Of a stretch of 25,510 nucleotides of DNA, positions 6,330 through 14,815 are shown piece by piece. The stretch covers positions 1 to 25,510 of the forward strand of contig JAXGBA010000094.1 in NCBI GenBank assembly GCA_034186235.1, given 5' to 3'. How positions within the stretch are numbered: the first letter of the stretch is position 1; each line of letters begins with the position of its first letter. Origin of the DNA: CAKSKB01 sp034186235. GTDB lineage: Bacteria > Bacillota > Clostridia > HGM11514. Under the pieces are notes generated by a model, which saw only the letters and a program-made list of their open reading frames with translations, searched no databases and was not told the DNA's origin. The translations under genes were made by a program, and so were the position numbers.

Positions 6330-8951
6330 TTAATCATCAATATTATATGAATTTCCGTAATAAGCCGCAGTATACATCTGCTTGATTTCGCTTATAAGCG
6401 GATATCTCGGGTTTGCCCCTGTGCACTGGTCGTCAAACGCCTGCTCGCACATTTGGTCAAGAGTTTTAAAGAAATCATTTTCGTCAATGCCGTAGTCTTT
6501 TATGGATTTTTTAATCCCGACGCGGGTTTTAAGTGCGTTAACCTCTTTTATGAGATTCTCAAGTTTTTCGTCATCGTTTTTGCCGCCGAAGCCGAGGCTT
6601 TCTGCAAGCTTTGCGTACCTGCGCTTTGTGTGAGGATAGCCGTACTGCGGAAATGTTCCCATTTTGCGAGGGGTTTCCGAAGCGTTAAAGCGCATCACAT
6701 ATTCAAGCATGAGAGCGTTTGCAACGCCATGCGGCAGATGGTGAAACGCCCCGAGTTTGTGCGCCATAGAGTGGCATACCCCCAGGAACGCATTCGCAAA
6801 CGCCATACCCGCCATTGTTGCGGCATTCGCCATCTTTTCCCTTGCCTCGGTATCAAACGCTCCGTCATCATAGGCGCGGGGTAGGTATTTGAATATATTT
6901 TTAAGCGCACCGACCGCAAGCGAATCCGTGTAGTCGGTTGCGAGCATTGCTGCATATGCTTCGATTGCGTGCGAAACTGCGTCTATTCCCGAAGCTGCCG
7001 TAAGCGTTTTTGGTGCCGACATATGAAAATCGGTATCGATTATCGCCATTTTCGGCAAAAGCTCATAGTCCGCAAGAGGATATTTTATGCCGGTTTCTTC
7101 GTCCGTTATAACCGCAAACGGTGTAACCTCCGAGCCTGTTCCGGCAGAAGTCGGGATTGCGATAAAGTATGCTTTTTCGCCCATTTTCGGGAATGTATAC
7201 ACTCTTTTCCTGATGTCCGCAAACCTCATTGCCATATCCGCAAAGTCAGCTTCGGGGTGTTCGTATAAAACCCACATGATTTTGGCTGCGTCCATAGCCG
7301 AGCCGCCGCCCAAGGCTATTATGCAGTCGGGCGCAAATGAGGTCATCGCCGCAGCACCGAGTTTTGCCGATTTCAGCGTTGGGTCAGGCTCAACATCCGA
7401 AAAACAGGTGTGTGCAATTCCCATTTCGTCAAGTTTGTCTTCAATCGGTTTTGTGTAACCGTTTTTATATAGGAAACTATCCGTCACGATAAATGCGCGC
7501 TTTTTGCCCATAACCTCGCCGAGTTCCGAAAGTGCAACCGGCAGACAGCCTTTTTTGATATATATTTTTTCGGGTGCTCTGAACCAAAGCATATTTTCCC
7601 TTCTTTCGGCAACGGTTTTGATGTTCAAAAGGTGCTTAATCCCAACATTCTCGGAAACAGAGTTTCCGCCCCAGCTTCCGCAGCCGAGCGTCAGGGAAGG
7701 GGAAAGCTTGAAATTGTAAAGGTCGCCTATTCCGCCCTGCGATGAGGGGGTGTTTACAAGTATTCGGCAGGTTTTCATACGGTGAGCAAACTCGTCAAGC
7801 GTTGATTTTGCAATATTTTCGTTAAGGTAGATTGACGATGTGTGCCCATAGCCGCCGTCCTCTATGAGGCGCTCCGCTTTAGAAAATGCGTCATCAATGT
7901 TTTCCGCCTTATACATTGCAAGAACCGGCGACAGCTTTTCATGTGCAAACTCCTCCGAAAGTTCAACCGATGTTACTTCTCCTATGAGGATTTTGGTGTC
8001 TTTCGGAACGGTTATCCCTGAAAGCGCAGCTATTTTTTCAGCCGGCTGACCCACGATTGCCGCATTGAGAGCACCGTTTATAATGATAGTTTTTCTGACC
8101 ATTTCGGTCTGGTGCTTATCGAGGAAAAAGCATCCTCTTTCCGAGAACTCTTTTTTCACCGCATTGTATATTTTTTTATGAACGATTACCGACTGCTCCG
8201 ATGCGCAAATCATGCCGTTGTCGAAGGTTTTTGAGTGGATAATCGAATTTACCGCAAGTGTTATGTCGGCGGTTTCGTCAATTATTGCCGGTGTGTTGCC
8301 TGCGCCGACGCCTATTGCGGGTTTCCCTGATGAATACGCCGCACGGACCATACCCGGGCCGCCGGTTGCTAAAATTATGTCTGCCTCTTTCATGACCGTG
8401 TTCGTCATTTCAAGGCTCGGCACATCAATCCAGTTTATGATACCCTTCGGTGCACCTGCCGCAACTGCTGCGTCAAGCACGGTTTTTGCCGCCGCCACAG
8501 TGGACTTTTTCGCCCTCGGGTGCGGCGATATGATAATTGCATTTCTTGTTTTAAGCGCCAGAAGGCACTTGAAAATTGCGGTCGAGGTGGGGTTTGTGGT
8601 CGGTATAACCGCTGCGATAACACCGATCGGTTCGGCAATTTTTTTGATGCCGTACGCCTTGTCCTCCTCAATAACTCCGCAAGTTTTTTCGTTTTTGTAG
8701 GCATTGTAAATGTATTCCGCCGCATAAGAGTTTTTGATTACCTTGTCCTCAACAACGCCCATACCGGTTTCCTCAACCGCCATTTTGGCAAGTGGAATCC
8801 TCTGCTTGTCGGCAGCCGATGCCGCTGCAAAAAATATCCTGTCAACCGCTTCCTGCGAATACCCGGAGTATTCTTTTTCTGCGCACCGCAGCTCGCAAAG
8901 AGCCGCTTCAAGGGTTTCTGCGCTGTCAATCATTTTTCTTTCAGCGTTCAT
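6330..8951 (-). CDS. adhE: Bifunctional acetaldehyde-CoA / alcohol dehydrogenase
   Basis: The 873-residue protein has the standard AdhE build. An aldehyde dehydrogenase domain (about 1-440) carries the catalytic cysteine in NGMICASEQS (C249). An iron-dependent alcohol dehydrogenase domain (about 460-870) has the NAD-binding GGGSAMDAAK (548-557) and the metal ligands D657, H661 (DAVSHAIE), H727 (GVCHSMAH) and H741 (LPHG). It reduces acetyl-CoA through acetaldehyde to ethanol with two NADH and in other bacteria assembles into spirosome filaments. Length is normal and no key residue is missing. The ATG follows GGGAGGT. The upstream region has a TATAAT box and a near-consensus Rex operator, so expression should rise when NADH is high. 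A LysR gene lies immediately upstream on the same strand. Confidence 0.97.
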   Translation of the reverse strand: MNAERKMIDSAETLEAALCELRCAEKEYSGYSQEAVDRIFFAAASAADKQRIPLAKMAVEETGMGVVEDKVIKNSYAAEYIYNAYKNEKTCGVIEEDKAYGIKKIAEPIGVIAAVIPTTNPTSTAIFKCLLALKTRNAIIISPHPRAKKSTVAAAKTVLDAAVAAGAPKGIINWIDVPSLEMTNTVMKEADIILATGGPGMVRAAYSSGKPAIGVGAGNTPAIIDETADITLAVNSIIHSKTFDNGMICASEQSVIVHKKIYNAVKKEFSERGCFFLDKHQTEMVRKTIIINGALNAAIVGQPAEKIAALSGITVPKDTKILIGEVTSVELSEEFAHEKLSPVLAMYKAENIDDAFSKAERLIEDGGYGHTSSIYLNENIAKSTLDEFAHRMKTCRILVNTPSSQGGIGDLYNFKLSPSLTLGCGSWGGNSVSENVGIKHLLNIKTVAERRENMLWFRAPEKIYIKKGCLPVALSELGEVMGKKRAFIVTDSFLYKNGYTKPIEDKLDEMGIAHTCFSDVEPDPTLKSAKLGAAAMTSFAPDCIIALGGGSAMDAAKIMWVLYEHPEADFADMAMRFADIRKRVYTFPKMGEKAYFIAIPTSAGTGSEVTPFAVITDEETGIKYPLADYELLPKMAIIDTDFHMSAPKTLTAASGIDAVSHAIEAYAAMLATDYTDSLAVGALKNIFKYLPRAYDDGAFDTEAREKMANAATMAGMAFANAFLGVCHSMAHKLGAFHHLPHGVANALMLEYVMRFNASETPRKMGTFPQYGYPHTKRRYAKLAESLGFGGKNDDEKLENLIKEVNALKTRVGIKKSIKDYGIDENDFFKTLDQMCEQAFDDQCTGANPRYPLISEIKQMYTAAYYGNSYNIDD

Positions 8952-9012
8952 TTAACCGTACCTCCCAAAAAATTTTTTTCAGTACCTCTTATGTTTCGCA
9001 TTTTTGCCGCAA

Positions 9013-9041
9013 ATTATAAGAAATTCTGACTTTGTTAATAT
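9013..9041 (-). promoter_or_regulatory. Predicted adhE promoter
   Basis: On the minus strand a TATAAT box (9013-9018) lies about 60 bases upstream of the adhE start. The matching -35 position (9036-9041, 17-bp spacer) reads ATATTA and is poor, and it falls inside the Rex operator. A weak -35 under a repressor site suggests a regulated promoter. Confidence 0.65.
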
Positions 9042-9049
9042 TTTAACAT
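9032..9049. promoter_or_regulatory. Rex operator upstream of adhE
   Basis: The 18-bp sequence is TTGTTAA-TATT-TTAACAT. It matches the established Rex operator TTGTTAA-N4-TTAACAA at all but one of the specified positions. It covers the -35 region of the predicted adhE promoter. Rex is a repressor that leaves DNA when the NADH/NAD+ ratio rises, and adhE is a classical Rex target in clostridia. No rex gene lies in this window. Confidence 0.85.
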
Positions 9050-9106
9050 ATTTTTTGGGATTTGTAAATTATTAAAAATACATAGCGGTTATAAGGTTTT
9101 TATATA

Positions 9107-10033
9107 TCAGCCGAAAAGCTTCCGCTTGACCCGGCACAGTTCCTCAATGAAAGCGTAGTCGAGCCGGTTTAAGCGATAGTCTTTGCGGTGCACGATAACA
9201 TCTTTGTATACCTTTCGGTTTTCGGGACACTTGCGGCATATAAGGCCGTACCGTCCGAGTGTGTCCTCGGGGATCGGCGATACCCACATGAATGTTTCGG
9301 GGTTTTTTGAAAGAAGTTCCAGTTGACTTGCCCTCTCAAACAAGAATATCCGGCGGCTCACATTATCCGGCAGTTCCTCGCGCTTAACTTCTGTGAAGGG
9401 TAGCGACGGAACATAGGGGTCGGCATGTGCGATTTCGGTTAGGTCGGAAAGGTCGGAAAGTTTTATTTCGTCAAGCGAGGCAAGCGGAGAATTTTTGGAA
9501 AATGTCAGTTCGTAAGAAAATTCCGTCACAAGTTCCGCATTAAGTCCCTTTTCCTCGAAGAGAGCCTTGTAATAGCTGTCAAAGCCTTCGGCATAGCGGA
9601 TTATCCCGAGTTTATAGTCCTCCTCAAGAAGGTTTTTGAGGGTGCGTTTGGAATTGGTTTCTTTATAATAAATCTCAACATTTCCGGCGTCTTTGATTTT
9701 TTTGGAAAATTCCGCAAACGCCGCACCTATATAACCCGCCCTCGGCACCGACACCGAGAACCTCTTTTTATCCGCAAGCGAGCGTTTGAACATATTTTCA
9801 ACTTCGTCCACCTGTTTGAGAATTTTTTCCGCATAGTGGAGAAAGACCTCACCTTCGGGTGTAACAACCATGCCCTTGGCGCTTCTCGAAAAAAGCTGCA
9901 CCCCGAGCGAAGTTTCAAGTTCTCTTATTGCGCGGCTGAGATTCGGCTGGTTCATAAGCAGCACTTCCGCCGCCTTGTTTATCGAGCCGCTCCGTGCAAC
10001 CTCGATTGCGTATTTCATGTGAAGTATGTTCAA
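9107..10033 (-). CDS. LysR-family transcriptional regulator
   Basis: The 308-residue product begins MNILHMKYAIEVARSGSINKAAEVL and continues with NQPNLSRAIRELETSLGVQLF, the typical LysR winged helix-turn-helix, followed by an effector-binding domain. The initiation codon is TTG (10033): GAGGG lies 8 bases upstream of it, and homologous LysR proteins begin at this point. The ATG at 10018 has no properly spaced site and would cut into the first helix. A promoter sits between it and the DUF1015 gene, so it has its own transcription unit. It ends about 155 bases before the adhE start; regulation of adhE is possible but unproven, and the effector is unknown. Confidence 0.9.
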   Translation of the reverse strand: MNILHMKYAIEVARSGSINKAAEVLLMNQPNLSRAIRELETSLGVQLFSRSAKGMVVTPEGEVFLHYAEKILKQVDEVENMFKRSLADKKRFSVSVPRAGYIGAAFAEFSKKIKDAGNVEIYYKETNSKRTLKNLLEEDYKLGIIRYAEGFDSYYKALFEEKGLNAELVTEFSYELTFSKNSPLASLDEIKLSDLSDLTEIAHADPYVPSLPFTEVKREELPDNVSRRIFLFERASQLELLSKNPETFMWVSPIPEDTLGRYGLICRKCPENRKVYKDVIVHRKDYRLNRLDYAFIEELCRVKRKLFG

Positions 10034-10049
10034 GCAATCACCCTCTTAT

Positions 10050-10078
10050 ATTTTATCATTAATTCCGAGTTAAATCAA
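10050..10078 (-). promoter_or_regulatory. Predicted promoter of the LysR gene
   Basis: On the minus strand TTGATT (10073-10078) and TAAAAT (10050-10055) are separated by exactly 17 bases. The element sits in the short gap after the DUF1015 stop codon and about 17 bases before the TTG start of the LysR gene, so the leader would be very short. Confidence 0.6.
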
Positions 10079-10083
10079 TAGGT

Positions 10084-11256
10084 TTATATTAATTTTGCTT
10101 CCATATAATATCTTTTTTCGTTTGCTTCGCCCATTGAGAAGGTTTTTCTCGGCAGTGCGCCGTCCGAAATGACTGTTTTAAAGAGTGCTGATTTATCGGG
10201 CGGGGGCAGCAGAAATCCGCATGCGCCGTCTTTTTTCGCAAGGTTTAAAAGTGCGTCGGCACCGTGAATATAGTCAACTTCAAATCCCGATTTGTCAAGA
10301 AATTTCTGCAGTTCTCCGACAAGCAGACCTTCGCACGAAACTTCAAATTCCTCGGATTTTTCTTTCCATATTGCTTTGAGTTTCTGTCCTTTTTCCAAAA
10401 CGACGGACGCTTTGAAGTCCGCAATCAGCTTTTCGGGGTCGCATCCGAAAACAATTCTGTGAATGGGTTCAAATTCCACAGACGGGTCATGAATGTTTTC
10501 GATTTCGCAAAGGCAGAATCTTGCCGGGTGGGTTTTTCTTTCGTCCTCCGAAAGTGTTTTTTTGATGTTTTCCCAACAGGTTTTTGCGGTCGCAAGTGAA
10601 TGGTTTCCGTCGCCGACAGCGTATGAAAGCCCGTCCTCCGCTGCTGCCTCATAGGTTTCAAGCGCCGAAATAATTTCGTTTTTGTTTGTAACCTCAAATC
10701 CCGAAAGGTGTCCGCCGCCCTGCATAAGCTCAAAATCGTAAATCTTTGCGCCCTGCTTTACGGTGCCAAGAACGCTGTTTTCGGGGTCATTTATAAGAAT
10801 GATTACATGCGGAAGCTCAAGTGCTGCGCCTTCTCTTATCTTTACTCTCGGCGGTATGCGTTCCAAAACCGTGCCTTCTGTTGCCCTGACATGAGATTTC
10901 GAGCCTTTTGTGAAATCGTATTCTTCAAGGTCGATTGCTCCGATAAGCCCGCACTTTTTTCTGCTGCCGCAAAGCGTTCTTTCGGTTAAAACGAAGCAGT
11001 CTTTGTAAGTTTTGAACAGCCCGTCTGCAAGGTATTTATCCATTGCGGCGTTGATTTTTTTAATCCTTTCGTCGCCTTCGGAGAGAAAAGCCTCCGGATA
11101 TACAAGATTGAGTGCGGACGGTGCGTCCCCGGCTATCCGTGCCGTTTCCTGCCAGTATTCGGGCTGCGATGTGAACTGGTCGCACGCAACAACGCTCCAT
11201 TTTTCAAGGTCGGTATTCTGCGGAATAAGTATGTCTGCCGTTTTAAAAATACTCAT
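10084..11256 (-). CDS. DUF1015 domain protein
   Basis: The 390-residue product matches the DUF1015 family as I know it: an N-terminal PQNTDLEKWSVVACDQFTSQPEYW block, then PHVIILINDPE and YAVGDGNHSLATAKTCWE, a conserved DGNHR-like motif in which serine replaces the more usual arginine. The biochemical role of the family is not established to my knowledge, though it often accompanies serine-metabolism genes. No signal peptide or membrane segment is seen, so it is probably cytoplasmic. The ATG follows AAGGAGAA, 12 bases after the Nif3-like gene stops, which makes it the third gene of a trmK / nif3 / DUF1015 operon. Confidence 0.85.
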   Translation of the reverse strand: MSIFKTADILIPQNTDLEKWSVVACDQFTSQPEYWQETARIAGDAPSALNLVYPEAFLSEGDERIKKINAAMDKYLADGLFKTYKDCFVLTERTLCGSRKKCGLIGAIDLEEYDFTKGSKSHVRATEGTVLERIPPRVKIREGAALELPHVIILINDPENSVLGTVKQGAKIYDFELMQGGGHLSGFEVTNKNEIISALETYEAAAEDGLSYAVGDGNHSLATAKTCWENIKKTLSEDERKTHPARFCLCEIENIHDPSVEFEPIHRIVFGCDPEKLIADFKASVVLEKGQKLKAIWKEKSEEFEVSCEGLLVGELQKFLDKSGFEVDYIHGADALLNLAKKDGACGFLLPPPDKSALFKTVISDGALPRKTFSMGEANEKRYYMEAKLI

Positions 11257-11268
11257 TTGTTTTCTCCT

Positions 11269-12027
11269 TTATATCGTTTTGTAAAAGCCCTTGTGTTTTT
11301 TGCTGATTATTGTTTCAATTCCGCCGAACATAGATGCAATGCAGGGGCAGATAATGTTTTCGGTTTCAAAGTGACCGGCGTCAAGAAGAATAATTCCAAG
11401 TTCCGCCGCCCTTTGAAAATCGTGGTATTTTGCGTCCGCCGTTAAAAGCATATCGCACCCGTTTTCAGCCGCAGTTTCCAGAAATTCGCACCCCGAACCG
11501 CTGCATACGGCAACTTTTTTTATGATTTTATCCTCCGAAAGGCTGACCCTCACAGCCCCTCCGAGTTTATCTTTCACGGTTTTTATAAGCAGTGAGAGCG
11601 GTTTGTTCCATACCGCCGCCCTGATTTCGCCTATGCCGTCCGTCTTTTTGCCGAGCTGTGAAATGACTTCAAGCCCGAGAATATTGCAAAGCGTATCGTT
11701 TATTCCGCCGCGCGCCATATCGAGATTTGTATGCGCACATATGAGTGAAATTCCGCTTTCTATAAGCTGTATTGTAAGAGCGCCGGCTGCCGTTTCATCC
11801 GTCAGCTGCTTCATTCCCTTGAAAATATATGGGTGGTGAGTCACGATGAGGTTGCAGCCAAGGTCCTTTGCTTCGAAAAAAACCTCCTCCGTAAAATCAA
11901 GCGCAACCATGATTTTTGTTATCTCCGTATCGCTTTTTCCTATCTGAAACCCCGAATTGTCCCATTCCTGCGCCAGACTGTACGGTGCATACGAGTTGAT
12001 TATTTCAATTGCCTGTTTAACATTCAT
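11269..12027 (-). CDS. Nif3-like dinuclear metal centre protein (DUF34)
   Basis: The 252-residue protein carries the Nif3/DUF34 metal-site motifs: IVTHHPYIFKG near residue 62, ICAHTNLDMARGG near residue 95, and a C-terminal DAGHFETE. It lacks the inserted PII-like domain seen in longer homologues, so it is the short form. Members of this family bind two metal ions, and some have been linked to GTP cyclohydrolase-like activity or metal handling; the exact role is uncertain. Its ATG overlaps the TGA of trmK (ATGA), a pairing with trmK that is widespread in Firmicutes. Confidence 0.9.
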   Translation of the reverse strand: MNVKQAIEIINSYAPYSLAQEWDNSGFQIGKSDTEITKIMVALDFTEEVFFEAKDLGCNLIVTHHPYIFKGMKQLTDETAAGALTIQLIESGISLICAHTNLDMARGGINDTLCNILGLEVISQLGKKTDGIGEIRAAVWNKPLSLLIKTVKDKLGGAVRVSLSEDKIIKKVAVCSGSGCEFLETAAENGCDMLLTADAKYHDFQRAAELGIILLDAGHFETENIICPCIASMFGGIETIISKKHKGFYKTI

Positions 12028-12683
12028 AGCTTGTTTATAACCTCCCTGTACTTATCCGCAAGTGTTCTGTGCTTTATATAATCGCCGTTTTCGTGCGGAA
12101 TCCTTGAAAGTATGTCCTCCTCGGTGCGAAGCTTTTCCGAAAGCCACTCGTAAAGAAGCGGGTCGTGCGTAGTTATAAGGGCGCTGCCGATGTCGCAGTC
12201 ATAATCCGAAGATTCGCCGATTTCAGCCGTAATCACGGTGTAAATCCGCCTGTCTTCTTTTGCGAGTTTTTCTGCGGTAATCTTAAATCCGCCGTCTGTC
12301 AGGCGCCGCCGAAGCTCGTGAATATTCGTCATAGGCTGCAAAATCAGTTTTGCACTGCCGATTTTTTCAAACCCTTCATATAATATATCCGCAATCAGCT
12401 GACCGCCCATCCCGGCGATTATGATAACATCCGCTTCGAGGCAGCCAAGCGGAGCAAGGCCGCTGCCGAGCCTGGATTCAATTTTTTCTGAAAGACCTGC
12501 AAACCTGATGTTTTTGTCCGCCTTCATAAGCGAAGGTTCGCTGATATCGCATGCGGCGGCGTGCTTTGCAATGCCTTTATTCACGGCTTCTATCGGAATA
12601 AAACCGTGATCGCACCCGATATCCGCCAAAAATTCACACGGCGGAATGAAATCAAATATCGTTTTAAGTCTGGGAGGAAGCAT
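12024..12683 (-). CDS. trmK: tRNA (adenine-22-N1)-methyltransferase
   Basis: The 219-residue protein has MLPPRLKTIFDFIPP at its start, a Rossmann SAM-binding motif FLADIGCDHGFIPIEA and the family-specific AGMGGQLIADIL. These identify TrmK (YqfN), which methylates A22 in the D-stem of tRNAs. I chose the ATG at 12683 because AAGGAAGG lies just upstream of it; an in-frame ATG-like codon 17 codons earlier falls in the promoter region. It is the first gene of an operon with the Nif3-like and DUF1015 genes. Confidence 0.9.
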   Translation of the reverse strand: MLPPRLKTIFDFIPPCEFLADIGCDHGFIPIEAVNKGIAKHAAACDISEPSLMKADKNIRFAGLSEKIESRLGSGLAPLGCLEADVIIIAGMGGQLIADILYEGFEKIGSAKLILQPMTNIHELRRRLTDGGFKITAEKLAKEDRRIYTVITAEIGESSDYDCDIGSALITTHDPLLYEWLSEKLRTEEDILSRIPHENGDYIKHRTLADKYREVINKL

Positions 12684-12722
12684 AAATTCCTTCCTTTCGT
12701 GGTAATTTACTATAATATTTCT

Positions 12723-12751
12723 ATTATAACACAAAAAATTGTAATAGTAAA
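12723..12751 (-). promoter_or_regulatory. Predicted trmK operon promoter
   Basis: On the minus strand TTTACT (12746-12751) and TATAAT (12723-12728) are spaced by 17 bases, about 40 bases before the trmK ATG. It is back-to-back with the nptA promoter; only 3 bases separate the two -35 boxes. Confidence 0.75.
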
Positions 12752-12754
12752 TAG

Positions 12755-12783
12755 TTGATTTTTAATTTTTTTTGGTATATAAT
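12755..12783 (+). promoter_or_regulatory. Predicted promoter of the Na+/Pi cotransporter gene
   Basis: TTGATT (12755-12760) and TATAAT (12778-12783) have a 17-base spacer. The start codon lies about 38 bases after the -10 box and follows GGAGG at 12809-12813. No Pho-box-like direct repeats were recognised. Confidence 0.75.
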
Positions 12784-12821
12784 TATTATGCATTAATCGG
12801 ATTTTATCGGAGGATTAATTT

Positions 12822-14588
12822 ATGGACTTTTTTAATGTACTTACGCTTCTCGGCGGACTAGCACTGTTCCTTTACGGTATGGATATCATGGGTGACAGTC
12901 TCAAAAAGCTTGCCGGCGGAAAACTCGAGTCTATCCTGGCAAGGCTTACTTCAAACCGATTTATGGGATTTCTTCTCGGCTTCGGGGTGACTGCCATTAT
13001 TCAGTCGTCTTCCGCAACGACCGTTATGCTTGTCGGTTTTGTCAATTCCGGCATCATGAAGCTGGGGCAGACCATAAGCATTATCATGGGTGCAAATGTC
13101 GGCACCACCGTAACGTCATGGCTTTTAAGTACAGCCGGCATAAGCGGTGACACATTTTTTATAAGACTTTTTAAACCGAGCTCGTTCACTCCGATTCTTG
13201 CAGTTATCGGTTTTATGATGACCGCTTTTTCAAAAGAGGACAAGCGCAAAAACATCGGCTCGATTCTGCTTGGGTTTGCGGTTCTGATGTTCGGTATGGA
13301 AACCATGAGCGGTTCTATGTCCGGGCTTAAGGATAGCCCCGCATTTGCGCATCTTCTCGTTATGTTTTCAAATCCCGTTATGGGTATTCTGGTCGGAACG
13401 GTGCTTACGGTTATCATTCAGTCGTCATCGGCTTCCGTCGGTATCCTGCAGGCACTTGCAACAACGGGTGCAATTCCGTTTTCAACCGCTATCCCGATAA
13501 TCTTAGGGCAGAATATCGGTACAACGATTACCCCGATTCTGTCGTCCATAAGCGGTAACCGTGAGGCAAAGCGCGTGGCATTCTCCTGCCTTTACATAAA
13601 GATGATCGGCGTTATTATTGTGTCGGTTGTGTTCTATGCGCTTGTGCCGGTTTTGGGGCTTGAAAAATTCATGGTTTCAAATTCGTCGGCGTTTACGATT
13701 GCGATTGTGCACACAACCTTTAATATTATATCCACAATTATTCTTATGCCGTTCTGCGGACTTATCGAGAAGCTTGCGGTTAAAACAATCAAGTACGGCA
13801 AGAAGGGAATTGACGACGAGATTTTTGCAACTCTGGACGACCGCTTTCTTGAAATGGGCTCTTTTGCCGTTGAAAAGAGCCGTGAGCTTGTGTGCGATAT
13901 GTCAAAGCTTTCGGTTAATTCGATTATTGCGGCAACCGAGCTTGTGGAAAAATTCGACCGTGAAAAATTCGAGAAAATTATTGAGGACGAAAATGTTGTC
14001 GATAAATATGAGGATAAAATCAGCACCTACCTTGTAAAGCTTGCCGGCGCCAAGCTTGCGGCGGACGAAAGCCGTGAGGTGACGGAGCTTCTGCACTGCA
14101 TAGGCGATATTGAAAGAATTTCCGACCACGCCGTGAATATTGCGGAGGTTGCGAAGGAAATCCACGATAAAAAGATTGAGTTTTCCGATGAGGCAAAGCA
14201 CGAAATCGATGTTATTTCCTCTGCGGTGCGTGAAATTCTCGGCCTTACCGAAACGGCTCTCGAGGGTGAAAATCTTGCGGTTGCGAAAACTGTTGAGCCG
14301 CTTGAACAGGTTATCGATAAGCTTAAAAACAAAATCAGATTCAACCACATCAAAAGGCTCAAAGAGGGCGACTGCACAATCGAAATGGGCTTTATCCTCG
14401 GTGATTTGCTGACAAACTACGAAAGGGTTTCAGACCATTGTTCCAATATTGCGGTCTGTCTTCTCGAGATTGCGAACAATTCGTTTGAAACGCACGAATA
14501 TCTCAGCCATGTTAAGTCCGAGGGTGAAAATGAGTTCTTCGAGCAGTACGATATCTATAAGAAGAAATACAGCCTCAAGACAAATTAA
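12822..14588 (+). CDS. nptA: Na+/phosphate cotransporter with PhoU-like C-terminal domain
   Basis: The 588-residue protein begins with GGLALFLYGMDIMGDSL and contains the duplicated NaPi-II signature: IIQSSSATTVMLVGFVN near residue 65 with GANVGTTVTSW, and IIQSSSASVGILQA near residue 200 with GQNIGTTITP. About eight hydrophobic segments fill the first 320 residues. From about 345 to 560 it becomes a soluble helical region resembling PhoU repeats (two similar blocks each with ERISDH or ERVSDH). It imports inorganic phosphate using the Na+ gradient across the cytoplasmic membrane. The gene has its own promoter and terminator. Phosphate is the co-substrate of the ATP synthase encoded next, but nothing in the sequence shows joint control. 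Confidence 0.92.
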   Translation: MDFFNVLTLLGGLALFLYGMDIMGDSLKKLAGGKLESILARLTSNRFMGFLLGFGVTAIIQSSSATTVMLVGFVNSGIMKLGQTISIIMGANVGTTVTSWLLSTAGISGDTFFIRLFKPSSFTPILAVIGFMMTAFSKEDKRKNIGSILLGFAVLMFGMETMSGSMSGLKDSPAFAHLLVMFSNPVMGILVGTVLTVIIQSSSASVGILQALATTGAIPFSTAIPIILGQNIGTTITPILSSISGNREAKRVAFSCLYIKMIGVIIVSVVFYALVPVLGLEKFMVSNSSAFTIAIVHTTFNIISTIILMPFCGLIEKLAVKTIKYGKKGIDDEIFATLDDRFLEMGSFAVEKSRELVCDMSKLSVNSIIAATELVEKFDREKFEKIIEDENVVDKYEDKISTYLVKLAGAKLAADESREVTELLHCIGDIERISDHAVNIAEVAKEIHDKKIEFSDEAKHEIDVISSAVREILGLTETALEGENLAVAKTVEPLEQVIDKLKNKIRFNHIKRLKEGDCTIEMGFILGDLLTNYERVSDHCSNIAVCLLEIANNSFETHEYLSHVKSEGENEFFEQYDIYKKKYSLKTN

Positions 14589-14623
14589 CAGATAAGAGAT
14601 AAGAGAGAATATATAATAATGAT

Positions 14624-14663
14624 GGAGGGTTTTCGCCGCAGCGAAAACCTTCCCGTATTTTTT
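14624..14663 (+). terminator. Intrinsic terminator after nptA
   Basis: A 13-bp stem (14624-14636 with 14641-14653, one G-T pair, 4-base loop) is followed within five bases by six T (14658-14663). It separates nptA from the ATP synthase operon. Confidence 0.9.
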
Positions 14664-14744
14664 GGATTATGGCTCATAAATTAGCTTCGTAATATCTAAG
14701 ACTCACTATATCAAAAATATATAACTTCTATATAAACAATACAT

Positions 14745-14773
14745 TTTACACATAGCAAAAAATGTATTATAAT
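14745..14773 (+). promoter_or_regulatory. Predicted ATP synthase operon promoter
   Basis: TTTACA (14745-14750) and a consensus TATAAT (14768-14773) are 17 bases apart. Transcription would begin near 14780, giving a leader of about 35 bases before atpB. No atpI or atpZ gene lies between the promoter and atpB. Confidence 0.8.
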
Positions 14774-14815
14774 ATAGGTTGATAAAAATGAAAATTGAAT
14801 GAGAGGAGAATGCTT

